This document shows, in pieces, positions 63,933 to 64,000 of a DNA stretch of 64,000 bases (the first letter of the stretch is position 1; every line of letters starts with the position of its first letter). Origin of the DNA: Sedimenticola selenatireducens (GTDB lineage: Bacteria; Pseudomonadota; Gammaproteobacteria; Chromatiales; Chromatiaceae). Below the pieces are notes generated by a model. The model made no database searches. It saw only the letters and a list, made by a program, of their open reading frames with translations, and was not told the origin of the DNA. The stretch is from assembly GCF_007625115.1 (NCBI RefSeq), contig NZ_VMNH01000004.1:301277-365276 (forward strand), given 5' to 3'. Position numbers and translations under genes: made by a program.

Positions 63933-64000
63933 TACGTGCTCTTCGTCAGCGGCTATAATCGGGTTAAGGGAAACACTATCTGTCTCAAGGAGAGCGAACA

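Overview
The window is a chromosomal segment of a Gram-negative, most likely gammaproteobacterial, organism. The evidence is an outer-membrane TamA/TamB pair, an LpxL-type lipid A acyltransferase, SlyB and other lipoboxed lipoproteins, a DctB/DctD system with TRAP transporter, a zinc-uptake locus of the Vibrio Zrg type, and an Mrp-type antiporter operon. There are no rRNA or tRNA genes, no CRISPR array and no prophage. Genus cannot be fixed from the sequence; the metabolic mix resembles free-living or symbiotic marine sulfur-oxidising gammaproteobacteria, but that is inference.

Layout. 1-7400: a 5'-truncated Lon-like protease, a PolX-N-like HhH protein, small proteins (DUF1488, a 43-residue Lys-rich protein), an LpxL-like acyltransferase, a DUF4399 protein, a ribbon-helix-helix protein and a DJ-1/PfpI protein. 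7437-7646 is a REPIN/MITE-like double palindrome. 7853-11000: a cytosolic winged-helix/TPR regulator, a methyltransferase and an OsmC protein. 11150-17873: a TRAP transporter (dctMQP) divergent from a DctB/DctD sensor-regulator pair. 17874-21500: a DUF1566-type lipoprotein, a decayed RAYT transposase with REP palindromes on both sides, and a ClsC-like phospholipase D protein. 21498-32299: a divergent sugar-acid catabolic island. One arm has a beta-hydroxyacid dehydrogenase, GntR/FCD regulator, Gfo/Idh dehydrogenase and SMP-30 lactonase. The other has a tripartite tricarboxylate transporter, an ICDH/IPMDH-like dehydrogenase, OtnK-like kinase, OtnC-like decarboxylase and an ABM-domain protein.

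32308-39891 is a tightly overlapping nine-gene operon: FAD oxidoreductase, DUF1365, CFA synthase, chalcone-isomerase-like protein, GPH-type transporter, DUF3833 lipoprotein, SDR, NTF2-like protein and, last, a MerR/B12-binding regulator with complete CarH/LitR photoreceptor motifs. 40277-44124 is a zinc-uptake (Zrg-like) operon behind a near-perfect Zur box. 44275-48495 holds a sirohydrochlorin cobaltochelatase (CbiX) divergent from a second photoprotection operon (54-residue protein, glutathione peroxidase, DUF3429, TIGR01777 epimerase, photolyase). The control regions of the two photoprotection operons and of cbiX share a TTTGTAC-type motif, suggesting one light/B12 regulon interrupted by the zinc locus. 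48515-56459 is an Mrp-type antiporter operon with a domain-fused MnhB and an embedded tandem universal stress protein. 56769-63932: SlyB-like and DUF4156 lipoproteins, MarC, and the TamA-TamB outer-membrane assembly module.
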